Assembly: GCF_000502875.1 (NCBI RefSeq)
Contig: NZ_AYWX01000001.1
Span: 497,953 to 561,952, forward strand
Direction: 5' to 3'
DNA: 64,000 nt
DNA from: Mesorhizobium sp. L2C084A000
GTDB lineage: Bacteria; Pseudomonadota; Alphaproteobacteria; Rhizobiales; Rhizobiaceae
The position numbers and the translations under genes were made by a program. Shown here one piece after another: positions 18,494 through 27,007 of the stretch. The notes under the pieces are model-generated. The model did not search any database, had not been told where the DNA came from, and was given only the letters and a program-made list of their open reading frames with translations. Within the stretch, counting starts at the first letter, position 1; each line of letters starts with the position of its first letter.

Positions 18494-19160
18494 CGTCTCT
18501 GGCGGCCCATGTCTTCAGCAGAACCGCGGCCTCTGTCCGATTTCGTGCCCCAAGTTCGCGCAGGACGGCGGCGGCATGAATCTTCGTCGTCGCTTCTGCA
18601 ATTTCAAGAGAGCGGGCAATCTCTTTGTTCGAGTAACCTTCGGCCATCAACCTGAGGACTTCCTTCTGTCTGGACGTAAGCCTGCCCAGATTGTTGACGC
18701 TGGTGGTCCTGTGGGGCATTCGCGTGGGAGCCTCGGATGGAAGGCGTACCGGCTCCTTGGACCTTTGTGAAAGAAGTGCCGGAACGTAAATACGGCCGGC
18801 CAGGATTTCCTTCACCGCCAGGACCACCTCCTCGTCCGTTTGGGACTTTACGATATAGCCATGAAGTCCAATCGAGAGGGCAGTTAGAATCTCGGCGCGT
18901 GAATCGGTCCCTGAAACAATTGCAAACCGTGTGTCGGGATGAGCCGGTAAGACGTCGCGAAGATCGTCCTGGCCGGACAGTCCTGGCATGTTCAGGTCGA
19001 TGACGGCGAGATCAACGGGCGCCTGATCTTCAAGCAGGCTTATGACGGTATCAAAACACGCCGCTTCGAATATTTCCAAGTCTGGAATGCCGGCCATCAA
19101 TGCCAGTCGCAGCCCACGACGATACAAGCCGTGATCATCGGCGATGATAATACGATACAT
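18486..19160 (-). CDS. NarL/FixJ-type response regulator
   Basis: This 224-residue protein starts at the ATG at 19160, preceded by AAAGGTGGG; the frame extends to 19298 but without receiver homology. The receiver domain has Asp8/Asp9, the phospho-acceptor Asp55 in AVIDLNMPG and a Lys in GYIVKS. The C-terminal LuxR HTH reads LTSRQKEVLRLMAEGYSNKEIA, then RSLEIAEATTKIHAAAVLRELG. It should bind DNA when phosphorylated, most simply by the convergent HWE kinase. The 3' overlap of the two genes may couple their expression antagonistically. Confidence 0.9.
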   Translation of the reverse strand: MYRIIIADDHGLYRRGLRLALMAGIPDLEIFEAACFDTVISLLEDQAPVDLAVIDLNMPGLSGQDDLRDVLPAHPDTRFAIVSGTDSRAEILTALSIGLHGYIVKSQTDEEVVLAVKEILAGRIYVPALLSQRSKEPVRLPSEAPTRMPHRTTSVNNLGRLTSRQKEVLRLMAEGYSNKEIARSLEIAEATTKIHAAAVLRELGARNRTEAAVLLKTWAARDVN

Positions 19161-19667
19161 GAACCACCCACCTTTTGGCAGCCCGCATGTGTCCCTAGCT
19201 GCCGAACCCTCCCTTTGGATGGACTGTACGGTGACCCAACACAGATCAGCCGCCCGCTGATCCCCCGTATGTCGACGCTCGTCGCCGCCCATCCGCACAT
19301 TTCAACCTGCTAATATAGCTTACAATCGCACACATTTCAGGGCCAGATAGCAAAGTGTTTTTTTCGTACGAACGGTAGCGATGCCCTTCCGAGAAGGTCG
19401 TTACCGGCGCCGGACATGCGCACAGCAGTTGCCAATCGAGCGGCTACAGCTCCCAGCTCTGATTGACCGCCCTGCCGCGCCCATGCCCTGCCGGCTGGAA
19501 TATTGAAATCAAAACGCCGGGAAAGTGCCATTCAAATGCACGACGACGCCTTCTCGGGCGCCACTTACCATCGCTGCACCCGGAGAGGCGAAACCAACAC
19601 TGGCGTACCTTCCGGCCGGTGGGCTGGACCCATCACACCGCGACAGTCGTATCAATAGGAGGACGAG
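19161..19667. promoter_or_regulatory. Divergent spacer before the amino-sugar block
   Basis: About 500 bases between the response regulator (-) and the nucleotidyltransferase (+). It is AT-rich at 19300-19370 and probably contains both promoters, but I cannot define boxes reliably. Open frames inside show no family resemblance. An AGGAGG at about 19660 serves the gene at 19668. Confidence 0.4.
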
Positions 19668-20390
19668 ATGAAAGCGGTCATTCAGTGCGGTGGAATGGGA
19701 ACACGCCTTCGGCCTTTCACATCCATCTTGCCCAAGCCTCTCATGCCGATCGGTGCTCGACCGGTTCTTGAATTGCTTTTGAAGTGGCTGCGACGGAACG
19801 GCATTCAGGAAGTCTACGTCACGACCGGCTATCTGGGGCACTTGATCCGCACCGTATGCGGAGACGGATCACAGTGGAATCTAAGGATACGCTATACCCA
19901 GGAGCTGGAACCTCTCGGCACTATCGGCCCGCTCTCCCTGATCAGGGAGGAACTGGACGAGCCGTTCATTGTTCTCAATGGGGACGTACTTACCGATCTC
20001 AGTCTCAGCCGGTTTGTGGCATCACACCGGACTCACACGGATCCAGTCACCATAGCCACCGCTTCCCGCGTCATCAAGATGGACTTCGGCGTCATCGACG
20101 AGATCGACAATACTGTTAAAGTATTTCGTGAAAAACCGACTCTATCTCATCTGGTAAGCATGGGTATATATTGCATGAACCCAGATGTTTTCCGTTTTAT
20201 ACCTGACGGTATCGCCTTCGGATTCGACGACCTCATGCTGCAGATGATGCAAAACGGCACGAATGTGCACGTCTACAAACATGATGGGCTTTGGCTGGAT
20301 ATCGGACGCGTTGAAGATTTTCAAAACGCACAAACCATTGCCTGGGAAGAGCAGTCCGCATCGATCGAGGTCTCGGCAGCGGCCGCTTGA
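19668..20390 (+). CDS. Sugar-phosphate nucleotidyltransferase
   Basis: This 240-residue enzyme has the signature MKAVIQCGGMGTRLRPFT and then LPKPLMPIGARPVLELLL. The GTRLRP nucleotide-binding loop and the PKP lysine belong to the RmlA/GlmU-like nucleotidyltransferases. FIVLNGDVL supplies the metal-binding Asp, and VFREKP and WLDIGRVEDF complete the family pattern. It makes an NDP-sugar from a sugar 1-phosphate in the cytoplasm. The left-handed-helix acyltransferase domain of GlmU is absent. With the aminotransferase and dehydratase downstream, it may prime an amino-dideoxy-sugar pathway. The site AGGAGG precedes the ATG. Confidence 0.88.
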   Translation: MKAVIQCGGMGTRLRPFTSILPKPLMPIGARPVLELLLKWLRRNGIQEVYVTTGYLGHLIRTVCGDGSQWNLRIRYTQELEPLGTIGPLSLIREELDEPFIVLNGDVLTDLSLSRFVASHRTHTDPVTIATASRVIKMDFGVIDEIDNTVKVFREKPTLSHLVSMGIYCMNPDVFRFIPDGIAFGFDDLMLQMMQNGTNVHVYKHDGLWLDIGRVEDFQNAQTIAWEEQSASIEVSAAAA

Positions 20391-20429
20391 GGGCCGAACG
20401 CTCGGCCGCGCCAACATGAGGAGGTCGTA

Positions 20430-21566
20430 ATGCTCTTGGTCAGCGCTCCTATTCTTGGCTTTCCGGAAAAGGCGGCCCTGGCCAAAGTTGTCGACAGTGG
20501 GTGGCTGACGATGGGGGACCAGGTACGAGCCTTTGAAGAGGCCTTCGCGGCCGTGCATGATGCGGTCGATTGCGTCGCCGTCAGCTCTTGCACCGCCGCC
20601 CTGCATCTCATTCTCCATGCACTTGGGATCGGCCCTGGAGACGAAGTGCTGGTTCCCTCGCTGACCTTCGTGGCGACCGCGAATGCAGTGCTCTACGTAG
20701 GAGCAACACCGGTATTCGTCGACATAGAGTCGGCCGAAGTGCCACTGATGTCTCTAAGCGACGCGGAAGCCAAGTGCACCGGACGCACCAAGGCAGTCAT
20801 TCTCGTCCATTTTGCCGGCTACCTCGCCGACCGGGAAGAATGGCAGAGATTTGCCCGTGTGCGAGGACTGCATATCGTCGAGGATGCCGCGCATGCTCCC
20901 GGCCTTAAGGAGGTGGGGACTTACGGTGCGGCCGCGGCCTTTAGCTTCTACGGCAACAAGAACATGACCACCGCGGAAGGCGGGGCCGTTATCGCCCGGG
21001 ATGCACAGCTCCGTGAAGCGATCCGCCAGGCTCGCGGACATGGGATGACCAGTGGCACACATCAGCGGCTGAACAGCCGCACGCCGCAATACGACGTGAC
21101 GATGCTCGGTTTCAATTATCGCATGGACGAATTGCGCGCCGCTATCGGCTTGGTCCAACTTCAGAACCTGCAGGAATGGAATGAAATCCGGCGCATATTG
21201 GTCGTCCTCTATCGGCGTCTGATCGCAGATTATTGCTCGGCTGTGACAGTCCCGTTCGGCAAACCGCGGACCTCGGCCTACCACATCATGCCTGTCCTCC
21301 TGCCGCATGACGTCGACCGGCAAACGGTAATCGACCATCTGCGAACGAAGGGTATACAGACCACAATCCACTATACGCCCGTGCACCAGATGACGCTTTA
21401 TCGCCAGATGTTCACTGAAATCCATCTGCCGAAGACCGAGGACTTCGCGCAGCGGGAATTGACGATTCCACTACACCCGCAAATTACGGCAAGTGCGATC
21501 GAGTCGGTGGTTGTTGCGTTGGCCACGGCGATTGAAGGCAGCGGGCGGGCGGGAGCCGCGGCATGA
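20430..21566 (+). CDS. DegT/DnrJ/EryC1/StrS-family sugar aminotransferase
   Basis: This 378-residue PLP enzyme has the family's SSCTAALHLILHALGIGPGDEV and VPSLTFVATANAVLYVGATPVFVDI. EDAAHAPGL is followed by FSFYGNKNMTTAEGGAV, where the Lys of GNKN is the expected Schiff-base residue. MLGFNYRMDELRAAIGL is also conserved. Relatives such as PglE and LegC add an amino group at C4 of UDP-4-keto-6-deoxy sugars. The LegB-like dehydratase three genes on would make that keto substrate. A GAGGAGG site precedes the ATG, and the 3' end overlaps the sugar transferase by ATGA. Confidence 0.9.
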   Translation: MLLVSAPILGFPEKAALAKVVDSGWLTMGDQVRAFEEAFAAVHDAVDCVAVSSCTAALHLILHALGIGPGDEVLVPSLTFVATANAVLYVGATPVFVDIESAEVPLMSLSDAEAKCTGRTKAVILVHFAGYLADREEWQRFARVRGLHIVEDAAHAPGLKEVGTYGAAAAFSFYGNKNMTTAEGGAVIARDAQLREAIRQARGHGMTSGTHQRLNSRTPQYDVTMLGFNYRMDELRAAIGLVQLQNLQEWNEIRRILVVLYRRLIADYCSAVTVPFGKPRTSAYHIMPVLLPHDVDRQTVIDHLRTKGIQTTIHYTPVHQMTLYRQMFTEIHLPKTEDFAQRELTIPLHPQITASAIESVVVALATAIEGSGRAGAAA

Positions 21567-22237
21567 ACGCACTCGACGTGACGATGCATCGGCCCGCCGT
21601 AGCTGGCACCAGCCACGGAATTGCCAGACGCGCTATGGACATCATCCTCGCCGCAGTAGCGGGAATGGTACTCGCTCCACTGATGCTCCTGATTGCCGTT
21701 GCACTCTTTGTCGAGGGCGGTTGGCCCGTGCTTTTCGCACAGACGCGCCTGGGTGCCGGCGCAAAACCGTTTCGCATGTACAAGTTCCGCAAATTCAAGA
21801 CGACAGCCGATCCTTTCGGCCTTGCGCTGACCATGAACGATGACAGCCGCATGACGCGGGTAGGCCGTTTTCTCGCGGCAACGAAACTTGATGAGCTGCC
21901 CCAACTGTGGAACGTTTTCACGGGGGACATGGCAATTGTCGGGCCGCGGCCGGAAAGCCTTGCCTTCGCCGATTGTTTCCGCGGCGGCAATGAAGCTGTC
22001 CTACAGTGGAAGCCTGGCCTGCTCGGCCCAACCCAGGTTCTCTTCCGTCACGAAGCCTGTTTTTACCCGCCCTCCCTTGATCCGCTCCTGTTTTATCGAG
22101 AGGTCCTGTTCCCGGCCAAGGCAACGATCGACCTCGCCTACTATCCGCGGCGCACCATTGCATCGGACCTCGTCTGGATAATGCGGGGCTTCAGGGCGGT
22201 TTTCGGCGTGTCCCTGCCTCCCGCGGCAAGTGGGTAG
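21563..22237 (+). CDS. Initiating sugar-1-phosphate transferase to undecaprenyl phosphate
   Basis: This 224-residue protein has one N-terminal membrane segment (IILAAVAGMVLAPLMLLIAV) and the bacterial sugar transferase core: FAQTRLGAGAKPFRMYKFR, then KLDELPQLWNVFTGDMAIVGPRPE, including the catalytic DE pair. The short monotopic form (PglC/ExoY-like, no five-helix N-terminus) commits a sugar phosphate to the lipid carrier. It overlaps the aminotransferase gene, consistent with the amino-sugar being the first sugar of the repeat, though this is inference. Confidence 0.9.
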   Translation: MNALDVTMHRPAVAGTSHGIARRAMDIILAAVAGMVLAPLMLLIAVALFVEGGWPVLFAQTRLGAGAKPFRMYKFRKFKTTADPFGLALTMNDDSRMTRVGRFLAATKLDELPQLWNVFTGDMAIVGPRPESLAFADCFRGGNEAVLQWKPGLLGPTQVLFRHEACFYPPSLDPLLFYREVLFPAKATIDLAYYPRRTIASDLVWIMRGFRAVFGVSLPPAASG

Positions 22238-22262
22238 AGTTGGCAAGTGAGGAGAGTTTGGC

Positions 22263-22328
22263 ATGAATGGATTGTTGTTCGTTCGCCAGTTTGACGGCTC
22301 ACATGATCGAAGGAGTGCACGGTCGTGA
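22263..22328 (+). CDS. Possible 21-residue leader peptide coupled to the dehydratase gene
   Basis: An ATG at 22263 is preceded by GAGGAG at an ideal 8-base spacing and opens 21 codons. Its stop TGA (22326-22328) overlaps the GTG start (22325) of the next gene. The peptide (MNGLLFVRQFDG...) has no recognisable domain. The arrangement suits translational coupling, but it may be chance. Confidence 0.35.
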   Translation: MNGLLFVRQFDGSHDRRSARS

Positions 22329-23329
22329 ACTATCACGGCAGGAAGGTCCTGGTCACGGGTGCGGATGGATTTATCGGATCCCACCTCACGGAAGCGCTGG
22401 TGCGCGAAGGTGCCGATGTCACGGCACTGGCCCTCTACAACTCGTTCGACAGCCATGGCTGGCTGGATGATTTGCCCGACCACGTTCGAAGCCAGTTGCA
22501 GTGCATTCGGGGGGACGTTCGTGACAGCGCCTTCATCAACCGGATCGTGCGCGGCCAGGCGGTGGTGTTTCATCTGGCTGCGCTGATTGCGATTCCCTAT
22601 TCCTATGCGGCTGCCCAATCCTATGTGGAAACCAATGTGCTGGGTACCGTGAATGTCCTCGAAGCGGCACGCCACTGGGAAACCGAGCGCATTGTGCATA
22701 CGTCCACAAGCGAGGTTTATGGCACCGCTCTGACCATGCCGATCCACGAATCCCACCCGTTGCAGGGACAATCCCCCTACTCCGCATCCAAGATCGGCGC
22801 GGACATGATGGCGGCGTCCTATGCCAGGTCCTTCGATGTGCCGGTGGTGATCCTGCGACCGTTCAATACATACGGGCCGCGCCAGAGCGAGCGGGCCATC
22901 GTGCCGACCATCATAAGGCAGGCTCTGGACGAGAACTGTTCGGCGATCATGGTCGGCGACACCAGCCCTATCCGCGACCTTACCTTTGTGGAAGACACTG
23001 CGGCGGCATTTGTGGCGGCAGGGGCGGCCAAGCTTGAATTTGGCCATGCCTACAATGCCGGCAGCCAGCGCGCCGCCAGTGTCTCGGACGTTTTGGAGTT
23101 GGTGCTCGAGTTGAGTGGCACCAGGAAACCGGTCCGCCGCGATGAAAGCCGGGTGCGGCCGCAGAACTCCGAGGTTCGTGCGTTGCTCGCCGATTCCTCA
23201 AACCTTGAAAGTAAAGTCGGATGGCGGGCACATACGAGCCTGCGTGATGGTCTGGAAAGGACCATCGAGTGGTGGCGCTCGCGCCTCAGCGAAGGCCGCG
23301 TCCGTCGTGAAATGAGCTATATGACATGA
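22325..23329 (+). CDS. LegB-like NDP-sugar 4,6-dehydratase (extended SDR)
   Basis: This 334-residue protein has GADGFIGSHLTEALVREGADV (Rossmann loop) followed by the unusual NSFDSHGWLDDLP. It also has FHLAALIAIPYSYAAAQSYV, TSTSEVYGTA, PYSASKIGAD (catalytic Tyr and Lys) and RPFNTYGPRQSERAIVPTII. The NSF..GWLD and SASKIGAD segments closely resemble UDP-GlcNAc 4,6-dehydratase LegB, so the product is probably a 4-keto-6-deoxy sugar for the aminotransferase. The GTG start has AAGGAG nine bases upstream and overlaps a 21-codon leader. Its stop overlaps the next gene (ATGA). Confidence 0.85.
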   Translation: MNYHGRKVLVTGADGFIGSHLTEALVREGADVTALALYNSFDSHGWLDDLPDHVRSQLQCIRGDVRDSAFINRIVRGQAVVFHLAALIAIPYSYAAAQSYVETNVLGTVNVLEAARHWETERIVHTSTSEVYGTALTMPIHESHPLQGQSPYSASKIGADMMAASYARSFDVPVVILRPFNTYGPRQSERAIVPTIIRQALDENCSAIMVGDTSPIRDLTFVEDTAAAFVAAGAAKLEFGHAYNAGSQRAASVSDVLELVLELSGTRKPVRRDESRVRPQNSEVRALLADSSNLESKVGWRAHTSLRDGLERTIEWWRSRLSEGRVRREMSYMT

Positions 23330-24555
23330 CCTTTCCGCGGCTCATACCGGCTGTGCTGCTGATGGCCGCTCTGCTGGCGCTGCACACAGCCGGAAACCGG
23401 CCGAGCGGTGCGGCAGGCACGGAGCCGTCAATGGATCTGCCCGCTTACCTGAAACCTGTCACTGATCCGGCGACAGGGATCAGCTTTACTCGGATTACCC
23501 AGCCCGGAGCTCTTGGCAGCGGAATTGTCTGCGGCAAGATATATTGCAGTCACCGATACTCGAGCGCGCAAGCGTGGAATGCGGATCAGAGCCTCCTCGT
23601 CCTCATGAACGGCTGCAACGGCATGTGTTTCCTCGACGGGAAAACCTACCTCCCTTTGTTTCACCGCAACAAGTCGGGTGAGTGCGAATGGCGCCCTCGA
23701 AAGGCGGAGATGATGATCTGTGTCGACGGTCAAAAGATCTCGACTTGGGCTCCCCGCACCAATCGTGAGGACATAGTGTATGCCGCAACGAAATATCGGG
23801 ATCTCGAATTCGGCCCGTCCAAGGGAAATCCTAGTCGTGACGGCAACCGCATTGCCGTACGCGCGACCCGCGATGATGGAGCTGCCGTCGTCTTCGCATA
23901 CGACATCGACCGGCGTCTGAAATACCCGGACATCGATCTCGCCCAGGTTGCCGGAACGACCAGTTCCTGCACCATTTCTCCGCTTGGAGAAAACATCCTG
24001 TGTTTCCAAAACCTGGTCGACGGCACCGAGCAGCGAGCCATTTTCGCAGTCGACGGCACCCTGCGCCAGAGGTGGAAGGACCATCATCGGCCCGGCCATG
24101 GCGATTTGACTCTCGATGCGGATGGTAGCGAGATTTACGTCGGAACCAGCAAATCCGCTCCGGACGAATATCAGGTGATCAAGCGTCGGCTGTCCGATGG
24201 AAAGGTCACGTCGCTCACGAAGTACGGTGAGGCCGAGCATACGTCGCTGCGTGCTTTGGACAGGCCCGAATGGGCATTTATAAGTTACGGGGGCAATCCC
24301 GATGAGGTTCGGAGCCATCCAAACTGGGCGCCATACACGCGCGAAGTGATCGCGCTGCGTGTTGACGGTCGTCAGGAGGTCCGACGCATCGTGCAGACGC
24401 GAAACGCTCCATTTGACTATTGGAGCGAGACACATGCCTCACCGTCCCCTGATGGGTCGCAAGTGATCTGGTCGAGCAATTGGGGGGTGCCTGGTGGGCC
24501 GGTCTACGAATTCGTCGCCCGTCTCGATTGGCCGCAGCAGCCGAGCTTGAATTAA
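23326..24555 (+). CDS. Exported Cys-rich beta-propeller-like protein of unknown function
   Basis: This 409-residue protein has an N-terminal signal sequence (hydrophobic LIPAVLLMAALLALHTAG). The mature part has repeating beta segments with WD40/TolB-like features (GTTSSCTISPLGENILCF; GDLTLDADGSEIYVG; ETHASPSPDGSQVIWSSNWG), suggesting a propeller. Cysteines come in pairs (CGKIYC, CNGMC, GEC/MIC, SSC/LCF), probably disulfides in the periplasm. It sits between a sugar dehydratase and the Wza-like gene, overlapping the former, so a role in polysaccharide processing or export is likely. Polysaccharide lyases can also have such folds, but no catalytic residues are evident to me. Confidence 0.7.
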   Translation: MTFPRLIPAVLLMAALLALHTAGNRPSGAAGTEPSMDLPAYLKPVTDPATGISFTRITQPGALGSGIVCGKIYCSHRYSSAQAWNADQSLLVLMNGCNGMCFLDGKTYLPLFHRNKSGECEWRPRKAEMMICVDGQKISTWAPRTNREDIVYAATKYRDLEFGPSKGNPSRDGNRIAVRATRDDGAAVVFAYDIDRRLKYPDIDLAQVAGTTSSCTISPLGENILCFQNLVDGTEQRAIFAVDGTLRQRWKDHHRPGHGDLTLDADGSEIYVGTSKSAPDEYQVIKRRLSDGKVTSLTKYGEAEHTSLRALDRPEWAFISYGGNPDEVRSHPNWAPYTREVIALRVDGRQEVRRIVQTRNAPFDYWSETHASPSPDGSQVIWSSNWGVPGGPVYEFVARLDWPQQPSLN

Positions 24556-24571
24556 AGGGAGATTGCCATCA

Positions 24572-25834
24572 ATGGCCTTCGTTAGCCGAATTTTCTTTGC
24601 AGCGCTTGCCGGCTGCCTGGCCCTGGATATCGCAGCCGCGGCTGAAGCGCCGGTGGCCTACAAGCTTTCCCCCGGCGACACGGTAGAGATAGGAATTGCC
24701 TCCATAGCGGAACGAACGCAACGCGCGATTGTCCAGATGGATGGCTCGATCGCGCTGCCCGAGTTCGGGATGATCCCAGTTGGCGGGTTGACGCCGGCTG
24801 AATTGCAGACGCGCATGGAAGCGGTGCTGCCAACCAAGATCGTCCACCAGCGTCTGCCTGATGGACGGGAGCAAATGATCGTCATCAAGCCGAGCGACGT
24901 CACGGCCGTGATCGCGGAGTACCGGCCGATCTACGTGACTGGCGATGTGCTGACGCCAGGGCAGCAGGCTTACCGGCCACTCATGACAGTCCGGCAGGCG
25001 ATTGCGGTCGCCGGCGGTTTCAGCCTTCTGCGGTCGCGGGCAAGCCAAAGCGGACCTGATCCCGTTGATCTGCGACGCGACTACGAGTCGATCTGGGGGG
25101 ATTATATCAGGGACTACTTTCATGGCGCCCGTATCCGCGCCGAACTTCAGAACCAGGCAGAATTTGACATGCAGCCGCCGCAAGGTTCGCCCCTGTCGAA
25201 TGCATTGATATCGGCGGTCGCGCAGGCGGAAGCGGAGGGTCTCAGAATTTCGCTGAACAATTTTCAACAGGAGCAAAGCTATCTCGACAAGACCGCCAAG
25301 GATGCCGAGGCTGAGGTCGAGGTTCTGCTCAAGCGCGAGCAGACGGAAGCGGCCGCGGTGAAACAGGATGAGGACGATCTGGCGCGGGTCACCAAATCGT
25401 TCGAATCGGGCAACCTGACCAACAGCAGGCTCGCCGACGTCAGACGTGCCGTGCTGATGTCGTCGAGCCGGGCGCTCGAGACGTCGGTCGAACTCATGAG
25501 AACGCGACGCCAGCAGGAAGACTTCGTCAGGCAGCAGGAACGCAATGAAAATCAACGAAGGATCGGCCTTCTGAACGAGTTGAGGGACACCGACCTTCGC
25601 CTCGCCGAGACCACTGCAAGGCTCCACGCAGCCAGCCAGAAGCTTCAGCCATCAGGGGCGTCCGCTCTTCCACTGCCGGTCGCCGGCGAAACCTTCCAGG
25701 CCCGGATCACAATAACCGGCGGGGCCGGCGACGCGTCGAGAAGTCGACCGGTCGACCAGGACACTGAGGTCGCGCCTGGAGACACGATCGAGGTGAGGTT
25801 CAGCAGCGACCTGCAGAGTGCGGCGATCCAGTAG
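24572..25834 (+). CDS. Polysaccharide export protein, Wza/ExoF-type
   Basis: This 420-residue protein has a signal sequence (FFAALAGCLALDIAAAAEA) and a poly_export domain: VAYKLSPGDTVEIGI, then VQMDGSIALPEFGMIPVGGLTPAEL. A SLBB-like segment with IYVTGDVLTPGQQAYRPLMTVRQAIAVAGGF follows. The C-terminal half is a long Glu/Arg-rich coiled coil with a final beta segment, as in ExoF-like rhizobial proteins. It should form the outer-membrane/periplasmic conduit with the co-polymerase. I chose the ATG at 24572, 11 bases after AAAGGGA; a TTG at 24563 is too close to that site. No lipobox Cys stands at the usual position. Confidence 0.87.
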   Translation: MAFVSRIFFAALAGCLALDIAAAAEAPVAYKLSPGDTVEIGIASIAERTQRAIVQMDGSIALPEFGMIPVGGLTPAELQTRMEAVLPTKIVHQRLPDGREQMIVIKPSDVTAVIAEYRPIYVTGDVLTPGQQAYRPLMTVRQAIAVAGGFSLLRSRASQSGPDPVDLRRDYESIWGDYIRDYFHGARIRAELQNQAEFDMQPPQGSPLSNALISAVAQAEAEGLRISLNNFQQEQSYLDKTAKDAEAEVEVLLKREQTEAAAVKQDEDDLARVTKSFESGNLTNSRLADVRRAVLMSSSRALETSVELMRTRRQQEDFVRQQERNENQRRIGLLNELRDTDLRLAETTARLHAASQKLQPSGASALPLPVAGETFQARITITGGAGDASRSRPVDQDTEVAPGDTIEVRFSSDLQSAAIQ

Positions 25835-25897
25835 CTACGCGGACGTGAACCTAGCCGGGAACGATGAGGCTGATGCCTCGCCTCACAGCATGAAGAC

Positions 25898-26641
25898 ATG
25901 GGCGACCTGAGAAATCGAGCATGGGAAAATCAAGAAAGCGGGTTTGTCGTGATTGGTGAAATAGATGTCGCCAGCGCCTACAGCACCGGCCGCACCGACT
26001 TCATGGGACTGAAGTTGGTTGTCGCGCCCGGCGTGCTCGTCCCTCGCCCGGAGACGGAATTGCTCGGCTGCACCGCCCTCAATGTGCTGCGTGAACTTAA
26101 TCGGCCGGTCCCGCGTGTCGTCGACATGTGCTGCGGGGCAGGCAATCTCGCCTGCGCCATTGGATACAAGGTCCCCACCGCGCGCGTCTGGGCGAGCGAT
26201 CTCACTGACAGCTGTGTAGAAACCACGTGCCGGAACGTCGCCCATCTTGGCCTGGCCGGACGCATTTCGGTGCTGCAGGGCGACCTGTTCAATTCCTTCT
26301 CGGGTCTGGAGCTCGAAGGCACGATCGATCTGGTCGTTTGCAACCCGCCTTACATCTCCGAGAAGCGGCTCGAAAACGACCGCGCGCATTTGATGGAACT
26401 TGAACCACGTGAGGCGTTCGCTGCCGGGCCCTACGGCCTGAGCATTCACATGCGGGTGATCAAGGAGGCGCGGCGCTATCTGCGGCAAGGTGGTATGCTG
26501 CTTTTCGAGGTCGGGCTTGGCCAGGACCGGCAGGTCATGAGTTTGGTTGAACGTTCCAAAGGCTACGAGAGCATTCGCACGGTTGCGAACAATGCTGGTG
26601 AAGCCAGGGTGGTTTGTGCACGAGCCAGAACGCCAGCGTGA
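25898..26641 (+). CDS. PrmC/HemK-like SAM-dependent methyltransferase
   Basis: This 247-residue protein has VLVPRPETELL, VVDMCCGAGNLACAIGY (SAM-binding motif I) and DLVVCNPPYIS, the NPPY motif that positions an amide or amine nitrogen for methylation in the PrmC/HemK family. Housekeeping PrmC is longer and has an N-terminal helical domain contacting release factors; here only a short leader precedes the catalytic fold, so another substrate is likely. Its neighbours make amides (AsnB, NadE-like), so N-methylation of an amide is an attractive inference. The start is uncertain because no strong ribosome site precedes 25898. Confidence 0.75.
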   Translation: MGDLRNRAWENQESGFVVIGEIDVASAYSTGRTDFMGLKLVVAPGVLVPRPETELLGCTALNVLRELNRPVPRVVDMCCGAGNLACAIGYKVPTARVWASDLTDSCVETTCRNVAHLGLAGRISVLQGDLFNSFSGLELEGTIDLVVCNPPYISEKRLENDRAHLMELEPREAFAAGPYGLSIHMRVIKEARRYLRQGGMLLFEVGLGQDRQVMSLVERSKGYESIRTVANNAGEARVVCARARTPA

Positions 26642-26701
26642 GCCGCGCCATGGGTTTGCGCGCTCGGTTGGGAAGACGCCCTTATTACCATCGCCCGGCG
26701 A

Positions 26702-26968
26702 TCAGTTTTCCTTGCTCACCACGTAACGTGCAATTCCCTGGATGGAATCGAAATTCTCAGGCAGAAGTTCACTGTCCTCGACAGTGATGCCGAATGTCTC
26801 CTCGACGAAGCCGATAACTTCAAGCACTCCAGTCGAGTCTATGATGCCCTGGTCGAGCAACGACGTTTCAACCTCCAGGGCACGCGGGTCGGCCACGTAG
26901 AAATTTGACGCCAGAAAGGCGCGTATCTGATCGCTGTAGGTGTCAATTCTGTTGTTCGTGCTCAGCAT
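26702..26968 (-). CDS. Acyl carrier protein
   Basis: This 88-residue acidic protein has the phosphopantetheine site LLDQGIIDSTGVLEVIGFVEE with Ser45 as the expected attachment residue. FGITVEDSELLPENFDSIQGIARYV is the usual helix III/IV region. It is divergent in sequence from a fatty-acid-synthase AcpP (which has DSLD at the site), so it is a dedicated carrier. It lies downstream of the acyl-CoA ligase-like gene on the same strand, separated by 39 bases, and would accept the acyl group activated there. Confidence 0.9.
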   Translation of the reverse strand: MLSTNNRIDTYSDQIRAFLASNFYVADPRALEVETSLLDQGIIDSTGVLEVIGFVEETFGITVEDSELLPENFDSIQGIARYVVSKEN

Positions 26969-27007
26969 TGAATTGGCCTCCGATCCAAATGATTTCCAGG
27001 TATCGCT

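Noticed and set aside
19161..19667. Decayed gene in the spacer before the nucleotidyltransferase
   Set aside because: Frames on both strands are short and show no domain; promoter region is simpler.
25866..25879. GAGGC-TGAT-GCCTC hairpin after the Wza-like gene
   Set aside because: Stem of only five pairs and no T-run; too weak to call a terminator.
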